A stretch of DNA of 8,875 bases from an uncultured Mycoplasmatota bacterium (GCA_947296775.1 CAMYRF010000025.1:1-8875), one strand, 5' to 3'; shown: positions 1 through 6,739, numbered from the stretch's first letter. Program-made: numbers and translations. Notes: generated by a model from the sequence alone, not told the origin.

Positions 1-1
1 G

Positions 2-553
2 TATGGATATGATCAATGTGAAAGTATAGATTATAATAAAAGAAATCCATCTGGATTATTATGGGCAAATGTAATGTCAAGAATACATACAGGTTTAGAA
101 GGAAGAAGATTTGAAAAGCCAGATAAAATAGAAGTGTTAACAATATGTGATGAGACAGGTAAAATAGCAAAAACTGGTTGCCAAAATACGCATAAAGAAA
201 ATTTCTTAAAAAATACAAAACCAGATGTATGTGAAATACATGGTGGAAGTGAAATACTAAGCGATTCATATTATAAAGACACTAATTCAGGAACAATACA
301 AGCGCCGGTAAATGAAATAACAGCACCAGAAGAAGAAACAAGAACTACAACACCAGCAAAAACTGAAAATATAATAGAAAATAAACCAAAAGAAACGCAG
401 GAACCGCTAGTAACAACAAAACCAAGTGAAGAACCAACACAAACAACAACCACAACACCTTCTGAAACGACAACGCCAACAGCTACTCCATCAACAACGC
501 CAAGTGAACCAGAAACAAGTAATACACCAGATATAGAAGATAAAATAGAGTAA
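2..553 (+). CDS. Class A penicillin-binding protein (PBP1-type), C-terminal part only
   Basis: The gene enters from the left edge in frame 2, and 183 residues are visible before a TAA stop. The visible part starts with YGYDQ, then has PSGLLWANVMSRIH and a later TKPDVCEIH. This order is typical of the region after the transpeptidase KTG motif in bifunctional class A PBPs: the conserved GYD, the helix before the C-terminal extension, and a late Cys-x-x-His. Such proteins polymerise and cross-link peptidoglycan on the outer face of the membrane. The catalytic Ser and KTG motifs would lie upstream of the window. From about base 302 the protein becomes a low-complexity Thr/Pro/Glu/Ser tail of roughly 84 residues, probably an extended wall-spanning segment. 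An internal ATG at 74 is not the real start, because the frame is open and homologous upstream of it. Family assignment is from recognition of the pattern, not alignment. Confidence 0.8.
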   Translation, partial: YGYDQCESIDYNKRNPSGLLWANVMSRIHTGLEGRRFEKPDKIEVLTICDETGKIAKTGCQNTHKENFLKNTKPDVCEIHGGSEILSDSYYKDTNSGTIQAPVNEITAPEEETRTTTPAKTENIIENKPKETQEPLVTTKPSEEPTQTTTTTPSETTTPTATPSTTPSEPETSNTPDIEDKIE

Positions 554-556
554 AGA

Positions 557-590
557 AAACGCACTACTTTTAATGTAGTGCGTTTATTTA
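557..590. terminator. Bidirectional rho-independent terminator
   Basis: An 11-bp perfect stem (557-567 with 575-585, core GCACTAC/GTAGTGC) has a 7-base loop. It is followed by a T-rich run on the plus strand and, read on the minus strand, by a T-rich run (GTTTTCTTTA). It lies between the convergent PBP and HAD genes and probably ends both. Confidence 0.8.
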
Positions 591-1175
591 TTAGTTTATA
601 GACTTTTGAAGTTCTTTTATTTTATCATATATTTCAAGCCAAGAAGTGACCTTTATAACATTTTTTCCTTCACACTGTTTATTATAAATTTCATCAAATA
701 CGATAACAGGCATAAATTCTGACATTTCATTTATATATTTAACTTCATCTTCAATTAAAACATCTAGTTCATTCTCTATGCAAGAAGATTTTTTCTCAAT
801 CTTACCAACTAATAATTTATCATAAACAATACCTTTTTCGTTTAAAAACTTTTCAGTAGTTTCATAAGGAGTTTTAAACATAGGAAAAGCCCTTGAAGAA
901 ATAATATTAATATGATGACCTTCATCCTTTAACTTTTGAATAATATCTTTTGCATTTTCTTTAACTTCAGCTTGCAAAACTACTTCTTCTAAATATTTAA
1001 CACAAAAATCCATATTTTCTTCAGGTGTCCAATCATATAAATTAAAACTAGCAACACCATTGTCATGCATTTCTAGACCTCTTTTGATAACTGTGTCATT
1101 ATATTCTCTACAATATTTTTTTAATATTGGTAATGTATTAGTTATTGTATTATCTATATCAATTCCAATTTTCAT
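591..1175 (-). CDS. HAD-superfamily nucleotidase (5'-nucleotidase/YqfW-like)
   Basis: This 194-residue cytosolic protein begins MKIGIDIDNT, which is HAD motif I, with D6 as the likely nucleophile and D8 as the acid/base. Motif II is IISSR at 91-95 (S93 in the phosphate-binding position). A lysine near 125-129 (GKIEKK) would serve as motif III, and DVLIEDE at 138-144 is motif IV, with E142/D143 likely magnesium ligands. Length and layout fit the small nucleotidases related to 5'(3')-deoxyribonucleotidases and B. subtilis YqfW, which remove phosphate from nucleotides. The exact substrate cannot be read from the sequence. The ATG start is preceded by AAAGGAG about 8 bases upstream, so the start is well supported. 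The gene is a single transcription unit that converges on the PBP gene. Confidence 0.82.
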   Translation of the reverse strand: MKIGIDIDNTITNTLPILKKYCREYNDTVIKRGLEMHDNGVASFNLYDWTPEENMDFCVKYLEEVVLQAEVKENAKDIIQKLKDEGHHINIISSRAFPMFKTPYETTEKFLNEKGIVYDKLLVGKIEKKSSCIENELDVLIEDEVKYINEMSEFMPVIVFDEIYNKQCEGKNVIKVTSWLEIYDKIKELQKSIN

Positions 1176-1202
1176 ATATTTCTCCTTTAAAAAGTTAATT
1201 AA

Positions 1203-1231
1203 ATGATAGCATAAAAATGTTAAAAAAGCAA
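1203..1231 (-). promoter_or_regulatory. Promoter of the HAD nucleotidase gene
   Basis: On the minus strand an extended -10, TGC-TATCAT (hexamer at 1203-1208), lies 17 bases from TTGCTT (1226-1231). The -35 element sits inside the T-tract of the terminator of the preceding minus-strand operon, so the two elements share sequence. Confidence 0.5.
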
Positions 1232-1261
1232 AAAAAATAGCTACATTAAATGTAGCTATTT
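1222..1261 (-). terminator. Rho-independent terminator of the zinc-ribbon/SPFH operon
   Basis: An 11-bp perfect stem (1235-1245 with 1251-1261, core ATAGCTACA/TGTAGCTAT) has a 5-base loop. On the minus strand it is followed directly by a run of seven Ts and then more T-rich sequence. It lies a few bases after the stop of the minus-strand gene at 1267. Confidence 0.85.
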
Positions 1262-1266
1262 AAAAG

Positions 1267-2337
1267 TTACTTAAAGTTTTTAAAAGGATTAATATCACTA
1301 ACATTATTAAGTAAATTTTCAGCTAATCCTTGTCCACTAACTTTTTTATTATTGGCACCTTCAATCTTGGAATTAGAAAGACCAGTTTCTCTCTTTATTA
1401 ACTTATCAGATTTTACAACATTAAACATTTCTGTTGGTGTCTCTGTTTCATGATGATGACGTTCTGTAAAATTACGATATTTAGCATAATAGAAAAAGAA
1501 GAAGATAAAACCAAGAAGTAAGAACAAGAAACTATAATCGAAATCTACAAATAACATTAAAAGTAAACCAATAAATTCAACTATAGCAGATGCTCCGATC
1601 AATTTTGGCATATGTATAGGAACACTACCCATGGTTTCTTTAGTTCTAGCATTAATAGCAACATAATGAAGTAAACTATCATTTTCACCTTTTTTCTCTT
1701 GATAACTATAAAGCCAAACAGGCAAATAGGCAGTTTTCCATTGTCTACCTTTAATATCAAGATGTTCACTATCCCAACGAACACCACGATCATATAATTC
1801 TAAAGTTTTATTAGCTGAAAAACGAGCAACATCTTTAGCTTGAGTATCAACAAGAGGTTTTAACTGTTCGACATTAGTATCACGTCTTTCAGAAGTATAT
1901 CCTTTTAAATAATTTGAATCCCATTTAACAGAGTTCTCAATATCAAAAGGCATAATAGCATTTATAACATTATTTGTTTTATGAGAATCTTTTTTGTTTA
2001 ACTTATCAGCACTAGATTCAACAGTTAAACCTTTAATAGATAAATCAAATTCACGATCTACATCATATAAATCTGCATCATAATAAGTTCTTTGATTACT
2101 TCCACTTCCACGAGTGTAACGTCTAACTTGATGTTCACCACTACCAGAAAAAGAAGCATGAGAATTCATATCAACAACCATATAAGGGAAATATACACCC
2201 ATTACATTTTCAGCTGAAAATTCTTCAACAAATTTAGGATGAGCAAAGAATTTTCTTTTATTAACAAACGCTTCTATCATAGATTTTGCATCTGGTTTGC
2301 TTAATTTAAATGGTAAAACGACATCAGGCACAGCACC
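1267..2337 (-). CDS. Zinc-ribbon membrane protein (YdjG-like), 3' part after a frameshift
   Basis: This is the continuation of the zinc-ribbon gene in the next frame. It reads GAVPDVVLPF directly after the point where the upstream frame ends in QIPN. The full frame stays open back to 2433, but residues translated from 2338-2433 are a Leu/Lys-rich out-of-frame artefact. About 356 residues belong to the real protein. They include a conserved stretch of the family (KRKFFAHPKF, NVMGVYFPYMVVD, GEHQVRRYT, YLPVWLYSY). A hydrophobic hairpin of two adjacent membrane segments follows, at about residues 370-407 of the rejoined 479-residue protein. Next come a His-rich stretch (RHHHETE) and a polar cytosolic tail. 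The family is a membrane-anchored zinc-ribbon protein related to B. subtilis YdjG. If the frameshift is real and not bypassed, this half has no ribosome binding site and would not be made. Confidence 0.8.
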   Translation of the reverse strand, partial: GAVPDVVLPFKLSKPDAKSMIEAFVNKRKFFAHPKFVEEFSAENVMGVYFPYMVVDMNSHASFSGSGEHQVRRYTRGSGSNQRTYYDADLYDVDREFDLSIKGLTVESSADKLNKKDSHKTNNVINAIMPFDIENSVKWDSNYLKGYTSERRDTNVEQLKPLVDTQAKDVARFSANKTLELYDRGVRWDSEHLDIKGRQWKTAYLPVWLYSYQEKKGENDSLLHYVAINARTKETMGSVPIHMPKLIGASAIVEFIGLLLMLFVDFDYSFLFLLLGFIFFFFYYAKYRNFTERHHHETETPTEMFNVVKSDKLIKRETGLSNSKIEGANNKKVSGQGLAENLLNNVSDINPFKNFK

Positions 2338-2707
2338 GATTTGGAATCTGTTGATTAACAGATAATGTATTTCTACACCAGTGACATCTAGCTTGAGTAG
2401 TTTCAGAAGTATCAATAACAACTTCTGCACCACAGCTACTACATTTAAATGTCATGACATCTTTAGTATCCTGTGCTATATCTTGTGTACCAGAAGCCAT
2501 AACTTCGCCTTCAAGATTATGAATATCAGTTTCCATTCCTTCAATTTTTTCTGGTTGAAACTCGTGTCTACAATAATTACATCTCAAATTACCAGTCTTA
2601 GTATTAAGAGAAATATCAGTAGCACCACATTTTGGACATTTATTTTGTCCATCTTTATTACCCAAATCTGTTTGAACAATTTTAGGTCCATCATTCAAAT
2701 CTGGCAT
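2324..2707 (-). CDS. TFIIB-type zinc-ribbon protein (YdjG-like), 5' part before a frameshift
   Basis: The first 123 residues carry two four-cysteine zinc-binding sites. C24-x2-C27 with C43-x2-C46 forms the first ribbon, and C89-x2-C92 with C108-x2-C111 the second. The sequence then reads NTLSVNQQIPN, and four wrong-frame residues (RCCA) precede a TGA. In this family the text continues as GAVPDVVLPF, which is exactly what the next frame encodes, so one extra base near 2338 (plus-strand G, minus-strand C) separates the halves. The ATG lies 3 bases after the stop of the SPFH gene, which places both in one transcript; the ribosome binding site is a weak GGGGG inside the end of that gene. The role is inferred from B. 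subtilis, where YdjG takes part with YdjH and YdjI in membrane-stress handling of PspA. Confidence 0.82.
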   Translation of the reverse strand: MPDLNDGPKIVQTDLGNKDGQNKCPKCGATDISLNTKTGNLRCNYCRHEFQPEKIEGMETDIHNLEGEVMASGTQDIAQDTKDVMTFKCSSCGAEVVIDTSETTQARCHWCRNTLSVNQQIPNRCCA

Positions 2708-2710
2708 TTT

Positions 2711-4111
2711 TTATACCCCCAAAAGTTTTTGTTTTGCTTTATCGTAATCTTCTTGAGAAATAAGACCTTCATCAAGTAATTTCTTTAAAGAAGATAATTT
2801 TTCATAAGCAACATCAGGATCAAATTGATTTGATGAAGCTGGCTGAGGAGTTGGTTGAGGAGTATTAGGTGTAACTTGCGAAACTGGTTCTTGTGGTTGC
2901 ATTTGCTCTGGAGCAGGTTGCTCTGGTTGAACTGACTCAGAAGTTACAACAGGCTCTTGTGGAGCTGGTGGAACTGGAGCTTGAGGTTGAACTGGTTGTT
3001 GTGGTTGAGCTGGTTGATTATATTGTTGTTGTGGTTGAGGAGCATTAGCACCAAAAGCATTTGGTTGAATTGGTTGAGCAGGTTGTTGGAATCCTCCCAT
3101 AGAACCAGCAGCTGCATTCATTCCCATACCCATGAATGCCATTCCAGTAGCACCACCACCGTTTTCACCAGCAGATTGCATACCACGAGCAACAGATTGT
3201 TGCATAAATGAATTTCCACGAGCACCAGATAAAGCATCAGCTTTCTTAACATCACTTAATAATGCTTTAGTATCTTCATCATATTCGATTGCTTGAAGAG
3301 CAACTTTAACTATTTCAAGACCACGATCAGATTTCCATTGGTATCCATCTTCAACTGCTTGAGAAAGACTTTGAGCAAAACCTATTTGATCTCCTTGAAT
3401 TCTTGTAATACGATTTCCTTTGCTAGGATCATTTGTATAATTTGAAAATGCAGCAGATAAACTTCCAACAACTTCATTGAAAAGTTGAGCACCTGCATCA
3501 TTATCCATATCAGCAAAATCAAATATTTGTGCATTTGGTTGTAAATAAGCAACAGGCACAAAGTTTTTAATAAATAAAATAGGATCAACTATTCTTAATG
3601 TATAAGTACCTCTAGTAATAGCACCAACTTGAGCATTTAAATAAGCATCATCCCAATATATTTCAGATTGAGTCCCAAAACGATTGTTAGGAATTTCCTT
3701 TAAATTAACATAGAATGCTAATTGTTGTGATCCAGGTTGACCACCAAATTTGAATCTCTCCCAGCTTTGTCCAAAAGTAGAAGATAAGATACCATTACCA
3801 GCAAACATAGATTTAGAATTTGGGTCATCTGATGTAAAAATGAATCCACCTGGTTCAGTAATACATCCAGTAATAGCACCATCTTGCATAGTAATAAGCG
3901 CCATTCCATCAGGTACAACTATTTTACTTCCGTTAGAAATAATATTTTCAGACCCACTTGTATTTTCACCACGTCCAGCATTAGTTCCTTGAGGTACAGC
4001 TTGAAAAATTGCAGCTGTTCCAGGAACATTTTGCATAGGTACATAAAAATCTTTCCATTGATCTGCAAAAGAACCGCCTAAGGCTCCAGCAAATGCTTTA
4101 ATAAATCCCAT
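2711..4111 (-). CDS. SPFH-domain protein with C-terminal SHOCT domain (YdjI-like, 'virion core protein' family)
   Basis: This is a 466-residue protein. The N-terminus (MGFIKAFAGALGGSFADQWKD) is amphipathic and resembles the YdjI/COG4260 start. Residues about 25-300 form the SPFH-like body (GSKIVVPDGMALITMQDGAI, EPGGF, TFGQSWERFKFGG, DPILFIKNFVP, LSDVKKADALSGARG). A Gly/Met/Ala patch (about 317-341) and a Pro/Gln-rich linker (about 341-428) lead to a SHOCT domain at 434-465 (KLSSLKKLLDEGLISQEDYDKAKQKLL). SPFH proteins assemble into oligomers on membranes, and B. subtilis YdjI works with YdjG and PspA in membrane stress. The ATG is preceded by AAAGGAGG with 5-base spacing. The gene is first in a two-gene minus-strand operon with the zinc-ribbon gene 3 bases downstream. 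The linker makes it longer than YdjI. Confidence 0.88.
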   Translation of the reverse strand: MGFIKAFAGALGGSFADQWKDFYVPMQNVPGTAAIFQAVPQGTNAGRGENTSGSENIISNGSKIVVPDGMALITMQDGAITGCITEPGGFIFTSDDPNSKSMFAGNGILSSTFGQSWERFKFGGQPGSQQLAFYVNLKEIPNNRFGTQSEIYWDDAYLNAQVGAITRGTYTLRIVDPILFIKNFVPVAYLQPNAQIFDFADMDNDAGAQLFNEVVGSLSAAFSNYTNDPSKGNRITRIQGDQIGFAQSLSQAVEDGYQWKSDRGLEIVKVALQAIEYDEDTKALLSDVKKADALSGARGNSFMQQSVARGMQSAGENGGGATGMAFMGMGMNAAAGSMGGFQQPAQPIQPNAFGANAPQPQQQYNQPAQPQQPVQPQAPVPPAPQEPVVTSESVQPEQPAPEQMQPQEPVSQVTPNTPQPTPQPASSNQFDPDVAYEKLSSLKKLLDEGLISQEDYDKAKQKLLGV

Positions 4112-4171
4112 AATAACCTCCTTTAATAAATAAAATGAAATTTACTTATAATTTTTTTTGAAATTTTTGTA

Positions 4172-4199
4172 TATATAATATTAATAACAATAATGTCGA
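4172..4199 (-). promoter_or_regulatory. Candidate promoter of the SPFH/zinc-ribbon operon
   Basis: On the minus strand TCGACA (4194-4199, one mismatch to TTGACA) lies 16 bases from TATATA (4172-4177). The region is very AT-rich, so other -10 placements are possible. The 248 bases between the divergent start codons hold this and the opposite promoter and no gene. Confidence 0.3.
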
Positions 4200-4299
4200 A
4201 AAATGTAAATAGAAAGAGGATTTTGTAATGCAAAAATAATATTAGATATTAAGAATAAAATAATTGAAGAAAATACCAAAATAAAAGCAAAATAAAACA

Positions 4300-4328
4300 T
4301 TGACATTATAAAATGTTATTAATATAAT
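4300..4328 (+). promoter_or_regulatory. Consensus sigma-70-type promoter of the three-gene operon
   Basis: A perfect TTGACA (4300-4305) and a perfect TATAAT (4323-4328) are separated by exactly 17 bases. Transcription would start near 4335 and leave a leader of about 25 bases. No operator-like inverted repeat is obvious beside it. Confidence 0.85.
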
Positions 4329-4359
4329 AAAAACATATATAAATAAGGAGAGAATGCAA

Positions 4360-5139
4360 ATGATAAAAAGTAAGGGAATGGAGTTAATGGAACTAATTAA
4401 CCAATTAGGACAAATAGAAACAATAGACACAGAAATTACTTTTGCAATTTTTAGAAGTTCAACACAAAAGAAAATGGAAGAGAAAGTTAACGAACTAATA
4501 AATAAAATAAAAGAACAAATGATTACTTATGGAATAGAAAATAAAGAATACGAAGAACAAAACGATAAAATAATAGCAAAATATAAAGAAGTATTAAAAA
4601 AGATGTATACAGAATATGAAAATAGTATTATAAGTATACAACTAGAAATGCAAGAAGCAGAAAGTAATCAAAAAGTAGCTATAGCAGGATTTAAAAAAAT
4701 TGCAGACATAAAAAGAGAAAATATTGCAGCACTACAAAATAATCCAGTTCAATTACAAAAATACATAGATAAAGAAAATGCATGTATAGTAAAATTTAAT
4801 GACTATAATACAATATTAGATGAATGTCTAATAGAAACAGAAATGTGTAGAAAAGAATTCTTAAAAGAATTAGATAAAATACATGTTATAACAGAAGAAA
4901 TGAGACTAGTAAAAAAAGCTAGTAAATTTCAAGAAATCATACAAAAAATAAAAAACGTATTTAATGGAAAAAAATATTATGAAGCATTTTTAAATAACAT
5001 TGAGCAAAACATATTAAACCTAGAAAGTATAAATGAACCTAAAATAAAAGAAGTAAGCAATCAAAATGTTAAATTTATTGCTACAATTATTGTAATGAGA
5101 AAGAAAATAAACAACAGCTTCAAATTAGCTGTGAGTTAG
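4360..5139 (+). CDS. Unrecognised coiled-coil protein, first gene of a three-gene operon
   Basis: I do not recognise this 259-residue protein. It is almost entirely charged and helical: heptad-like Lys/Glu-rich stretches run through about 35-125 (KKMEEKVNELINKIKEQ and following) and 160-225, with few prolines or glycines. There is no signal peptide and no convincing membrane span; the segment NVKFIATIIVMRK near the end is short and flanked by lysines. The start is taken at the second ATG (4360), because AAGGAG at 4345-4350 is 9 bases from it but only 3 from the ATG at 4354. The size and all-helical build resemble PspA/TelA-type stress proteins only in a general way. It opens an operon with a perfect promoter, divergent from the SPFH/zinc-ribbon genes. 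A cytosolic or membrane-peripheral scaffold is a guess. Confidence 0.75.
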   Translation: MIKSKGMELMELINQLGQIETIDTEITFAIFRSSTQKKMEEKVNELINKIKEQMITYGIENKEYEEQNDKIIAKYKEVLKKMYTEYENSIISIQLEMQEAESNQKVAIAGFKKIADIKRENIAALQNNPVQLQKYIDKENACIVKFNDYNTILDECLIETEMCRKEFLKELDKIHVITEEMRLVKKASKFQEIIQKIKNVFNGKKYYEAFLNNIEQNILNLESINEPKIKEVSNQNVKFIATIIVMRKKINNSFKLAVS

Positions 5140-5147
5140 GAGGAAAT

Positions 5148-5306
5148 ATGTTAGAAGATTTAGATGTAGTATTTGTAGACAGCCAAATGGTAAATTTAAA
5201 ATCTTATGAAATAGATATGTTTCAAAGTCAATTAAAAAAAGTAAGAGAAAAAAGAACTCAAAAGATAAGACGAATAGCGAAAGTTATTGATGAATTGAAA
5301 GGATAA
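5148..5306 (+). CDS. Small hypothetical protein (52 residues), middle gene of the operon
   Basis: The reading frame starts at ATG 5148 with an AGGAGG whose first bases overlap the TAG stop of the preceding gene, and it ends in TAA. The product begins MLEDLDVVFVDSQMVNLKSY. Its second half is a basic helix (FQSQLKKVREKRTQKIRRIAKVIDELK, residues about 25-51), and the first 20 residues are acidic and hydrophobic. The gene is likely real, because it fills almost exactly the gap between two genes of the same operon, has the best ribosome binding site of the three and follows the same A-rich codon pattern. I cannot assign a function. A small adaptor between the coiled-coil protein and the acidic protein is conceivable, but it is only suggested by position. 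Confidence 0.7.
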   Translation: MLEDLDVVFVDSQMVNLKSYEIDMFQSQLKKVREKRTQKIRRIAKVIDELKG

Positions 5307-5317
5307 AAGGTGAGAAA

Positions 5318-6448
5318 ATGGACATAGAAGGATTAAAACAAGAAGGCAAAAATCAACTATTGGATAAATATATCGAAGAATATAATAATATGGGATATAT
5401 GGACTATATAAACAATAATTTAGTATATTCAGGGTTGCTTTCATACAATATGATGAAAGATTTTATGGGGGGAAGATTTATGGAAGACCCAATAAAATCC
5501 ATTGCTACATATAGTAAACTTTTTACATCAATGAAAAAAACTGGGAAAGGATTATTCGAATCGCAAGAAGAAGCAGATGAAAGGAAAAGTAAGGCAGAAA
5601 AACAAGATTTACAAATGAAATTATTTGGAGCAATACAAGAATATGACCCAGCAACATTTAAAGCAATGTTAAATGGGGATACAGAAGGGTCACAATATTT
5701 AGCACAATATATGGAAAATTTAAAAACAATGGATCCAGAAACAATTAGTATCATGGAGCAAGCATTAGAAGAAAAAGATTGGCATACATTTGAAGCAAAA
5801 CTTGCAGAATGTGTAGATGATGCAAGAATTAGTCAATATATGAGCCAAATGTCCAATATTAATCCAAATGTATATGATGATATGATATATGCTGGTGGAG
5901 AAATTGAAAATAACAATGTAACAAGTACAAATCAGATACCAGAAGGATCAGATTTAGAAGCAAGAATAGCAAGTTTGGAAAATACAGTTTATCAATTAAC
6001 AGAATATATTCAAAGAGAAGGAATACAAGTATCAGAAAATGGCGTAGATTTTGTACAACAAGCAAGAGATGGCGAAGAAAAAGACGATAAATCAAGAGCT
6101 ATTTATGAAAAAGATGGTGTTAGTATAGAAGTTGCAGAAGGATTAGAAGCAGAACAAAATCAAGAACTACAACATGGACAAGAGTTTGCAGAAGCATCAG
6201 AAGAAGTAACGGAAGAAGACTTAGAAATAGCAGAAAAAGAAGTTAAAGAAAGAGATGCTATAACTGAAGATGGAACAGTTTCAATAATTTTAGGAAATTC
6301 TAAAAAGATAACAATTAGTGTAGAACCATACATAGCAGGAGATAAAGAAACACAAATGGCACAAGAAGCAAATGAACAAGAACAAATGGCATCAAGAGAA
6401 GAAAACTCAGCAAGTACAGAAATAACAGATGATACATCAAGAGTATAA
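5318..6448 (+). CDS. Unrecognised acidic protein, last gene of the operon
   Basis: This is a 376-residue protein with no family I recognise. Residues 1-75 form a Tyr/Met/Asn-rich helical part with some hydrophobic character (MDYINNNLVYSGLLSYNMMKDFM) but no clear membrane span. A charged stretch (about 79-100) leads to a helical middle (about 100-190), where NGDTEGSQYLAQYMENLKTM and DPETISIMEQALEEKDWHTF look like paired short helices. A short coiled coil lies at about 211-233 (SDLEARIASLENTVYQLTEY). The rest is very Glu/Gln-rich and probably disordered, except for a beta-like segment TVSIILGNSKKITISVEPY at 320-338. It starts at ATG 5318, 11 bases after the small gene, with AAGGTGAG as ribosome binding site, and a strong hairpin follows it. 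The acidic tail would suit binding a basic partner, such as the 52-residue protein, but this is speculation. Confidence 0.75.
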   Translation: MDIEGLKQEGKNQLLDKYIEEYNNMGYMDYINNNLVYSGLLSYNMMKDFMGGRFMEDPIKSIATYSKLFTSMKKTGKGLFESQEEADERKSKAEKQDLQMKLFGAIQEYDPATFKAMLNGDTEGSQYLAQYMENLKTMDPETISIMEQALEEKDWHTFEAKLAECVDDARISQYMSQMSNINPNVYDDMIYAGGEIENNNVTSTNQIPEGSDLEARIASLENTVYQLTEYIQREGIQVSENGVDFVQQARDGEEKDDKSRAIYEKDGVSIEVAEGLEAEQNQELQHGQEFAEASEEVTEEDLEIAEKEVKERDAITEDGTVSIILGNSKKITISVEPYIAGDKETQMAQEANEQEQMASREENSASTEITDDTSRV

Positions 6449-6468
6449 TAAGAAACAAATAATAAAAT

Positions 6469-6503
6469 AAAAACACAAACTACGAAAGTTTGTGTTTTTT
6501 TAT
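6469..6503. terminator. Bidirectional terminator between the operon and tRNA-Arg(ACG)
   Basis: An 11-bp stem (6471-6481 with 6487-6497, core ACACAAACT/AGTTTGTGT) has a 5-base loop. A run of Ts follows on the plus strand, and a T/A-rich tract on the minus strand. It ends the three-gene operon from the left and the tRNA-Arg(ACG) transcript from the right. Confidence 0.85.
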
Positions 6504-6507
6504 TTTA

Positions 6508-6584
6508 TGGTGCACCAGGAGGGATTCGAACCCCCGACCTCCCGGTTCGTAGCCGAACGCTCTATCCAGCTAAGCTACTGGTGC
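6508..6584 (-). tRNA. tRNA-Arg (anticodon ACG)
   Basis: A full cloverleaf can be folded on the minus strand. The acceptor is GCACCAG/CTGGTGC with discriminator A and an encoded CCA; the D arm contains GCTTAGCTGGATAGAGC; the anticodon loop is CTACGAA (anticodon ACG); the T loop is TTCGAAT. With A34 changed to inosine it reads CGU, CGC and CGA, but not CGG. Length is 77 bases. Confidence 0.96.
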
Positions 6585-6601
6585 AAACTTAAAACAATAC
6601 A

Positions 6602-6630
6602 ATTATAGCAAGTTTAGAATAAATTTTCAA
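6602..6630 (-). promoter_or_regulatory. Promoter of tRNA-Arg(ACG)
   Basis: On the minus strand TTGAAA (6625-6630) and TATAAT (6602-6607) are separated by 17 bases, and a TGC just before the -10 makes it an extended -10 promoter. It ends 17 bases before the tRNA 5' end. Confidence 0.8.
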
Positions 6631-6710
6631 TGATTTTTTGAAATTAACTAAACTTTAAAGAGAATCAGAAAAAGAGAAATATAAAAAAACAAGAAAATAT
6701 TACTAAATAC

Positions 6711-6739
6711 TTGACAATAAAAGTAAAAAATGGTATTCT
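6711..6739 (+). promoter_or_regulatory. Promoter of tRNA-Arg(UCU)
   Basis: A perfect TTGACA (6711-6716) is followed after 17 bases by TATTCT (6734-6739), with TGG making an extended -10. The tRNA begins 12 bases later. It is divergent from the tRNA-Arg(ACG) promoter. Confidence 0.8.

Noticed and set aside
271..564. Minus-strand reading frame rich in Val/Ser/Gly opposite the PBP tail
   Set aside because: It is the mirror of the low-complexity Thr/Pro codons on the plus strand, with no ribosome binding site and no family resemblance.
2338..2433. N-terminal extension (MVQKLLLILLKLLKLDV...) of the downstream zinc-ribbon frame as a signal peptide or separate start
   Set aside because: The same bases encode the conserved second zinc ribbon in the other frame. 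The hydrophobic look is an out-of-frame artefact, and no ribosome binding site precedes the ATG.
2381..2779. Plus-strand reading frame across the zinc-ribbon gene
   Set aside because: It is antisense to a gene with clear zinc-ribbon motifs; the product is Ser/Phe/Ile-rich without a domain, and no ribosome binding site is seen.
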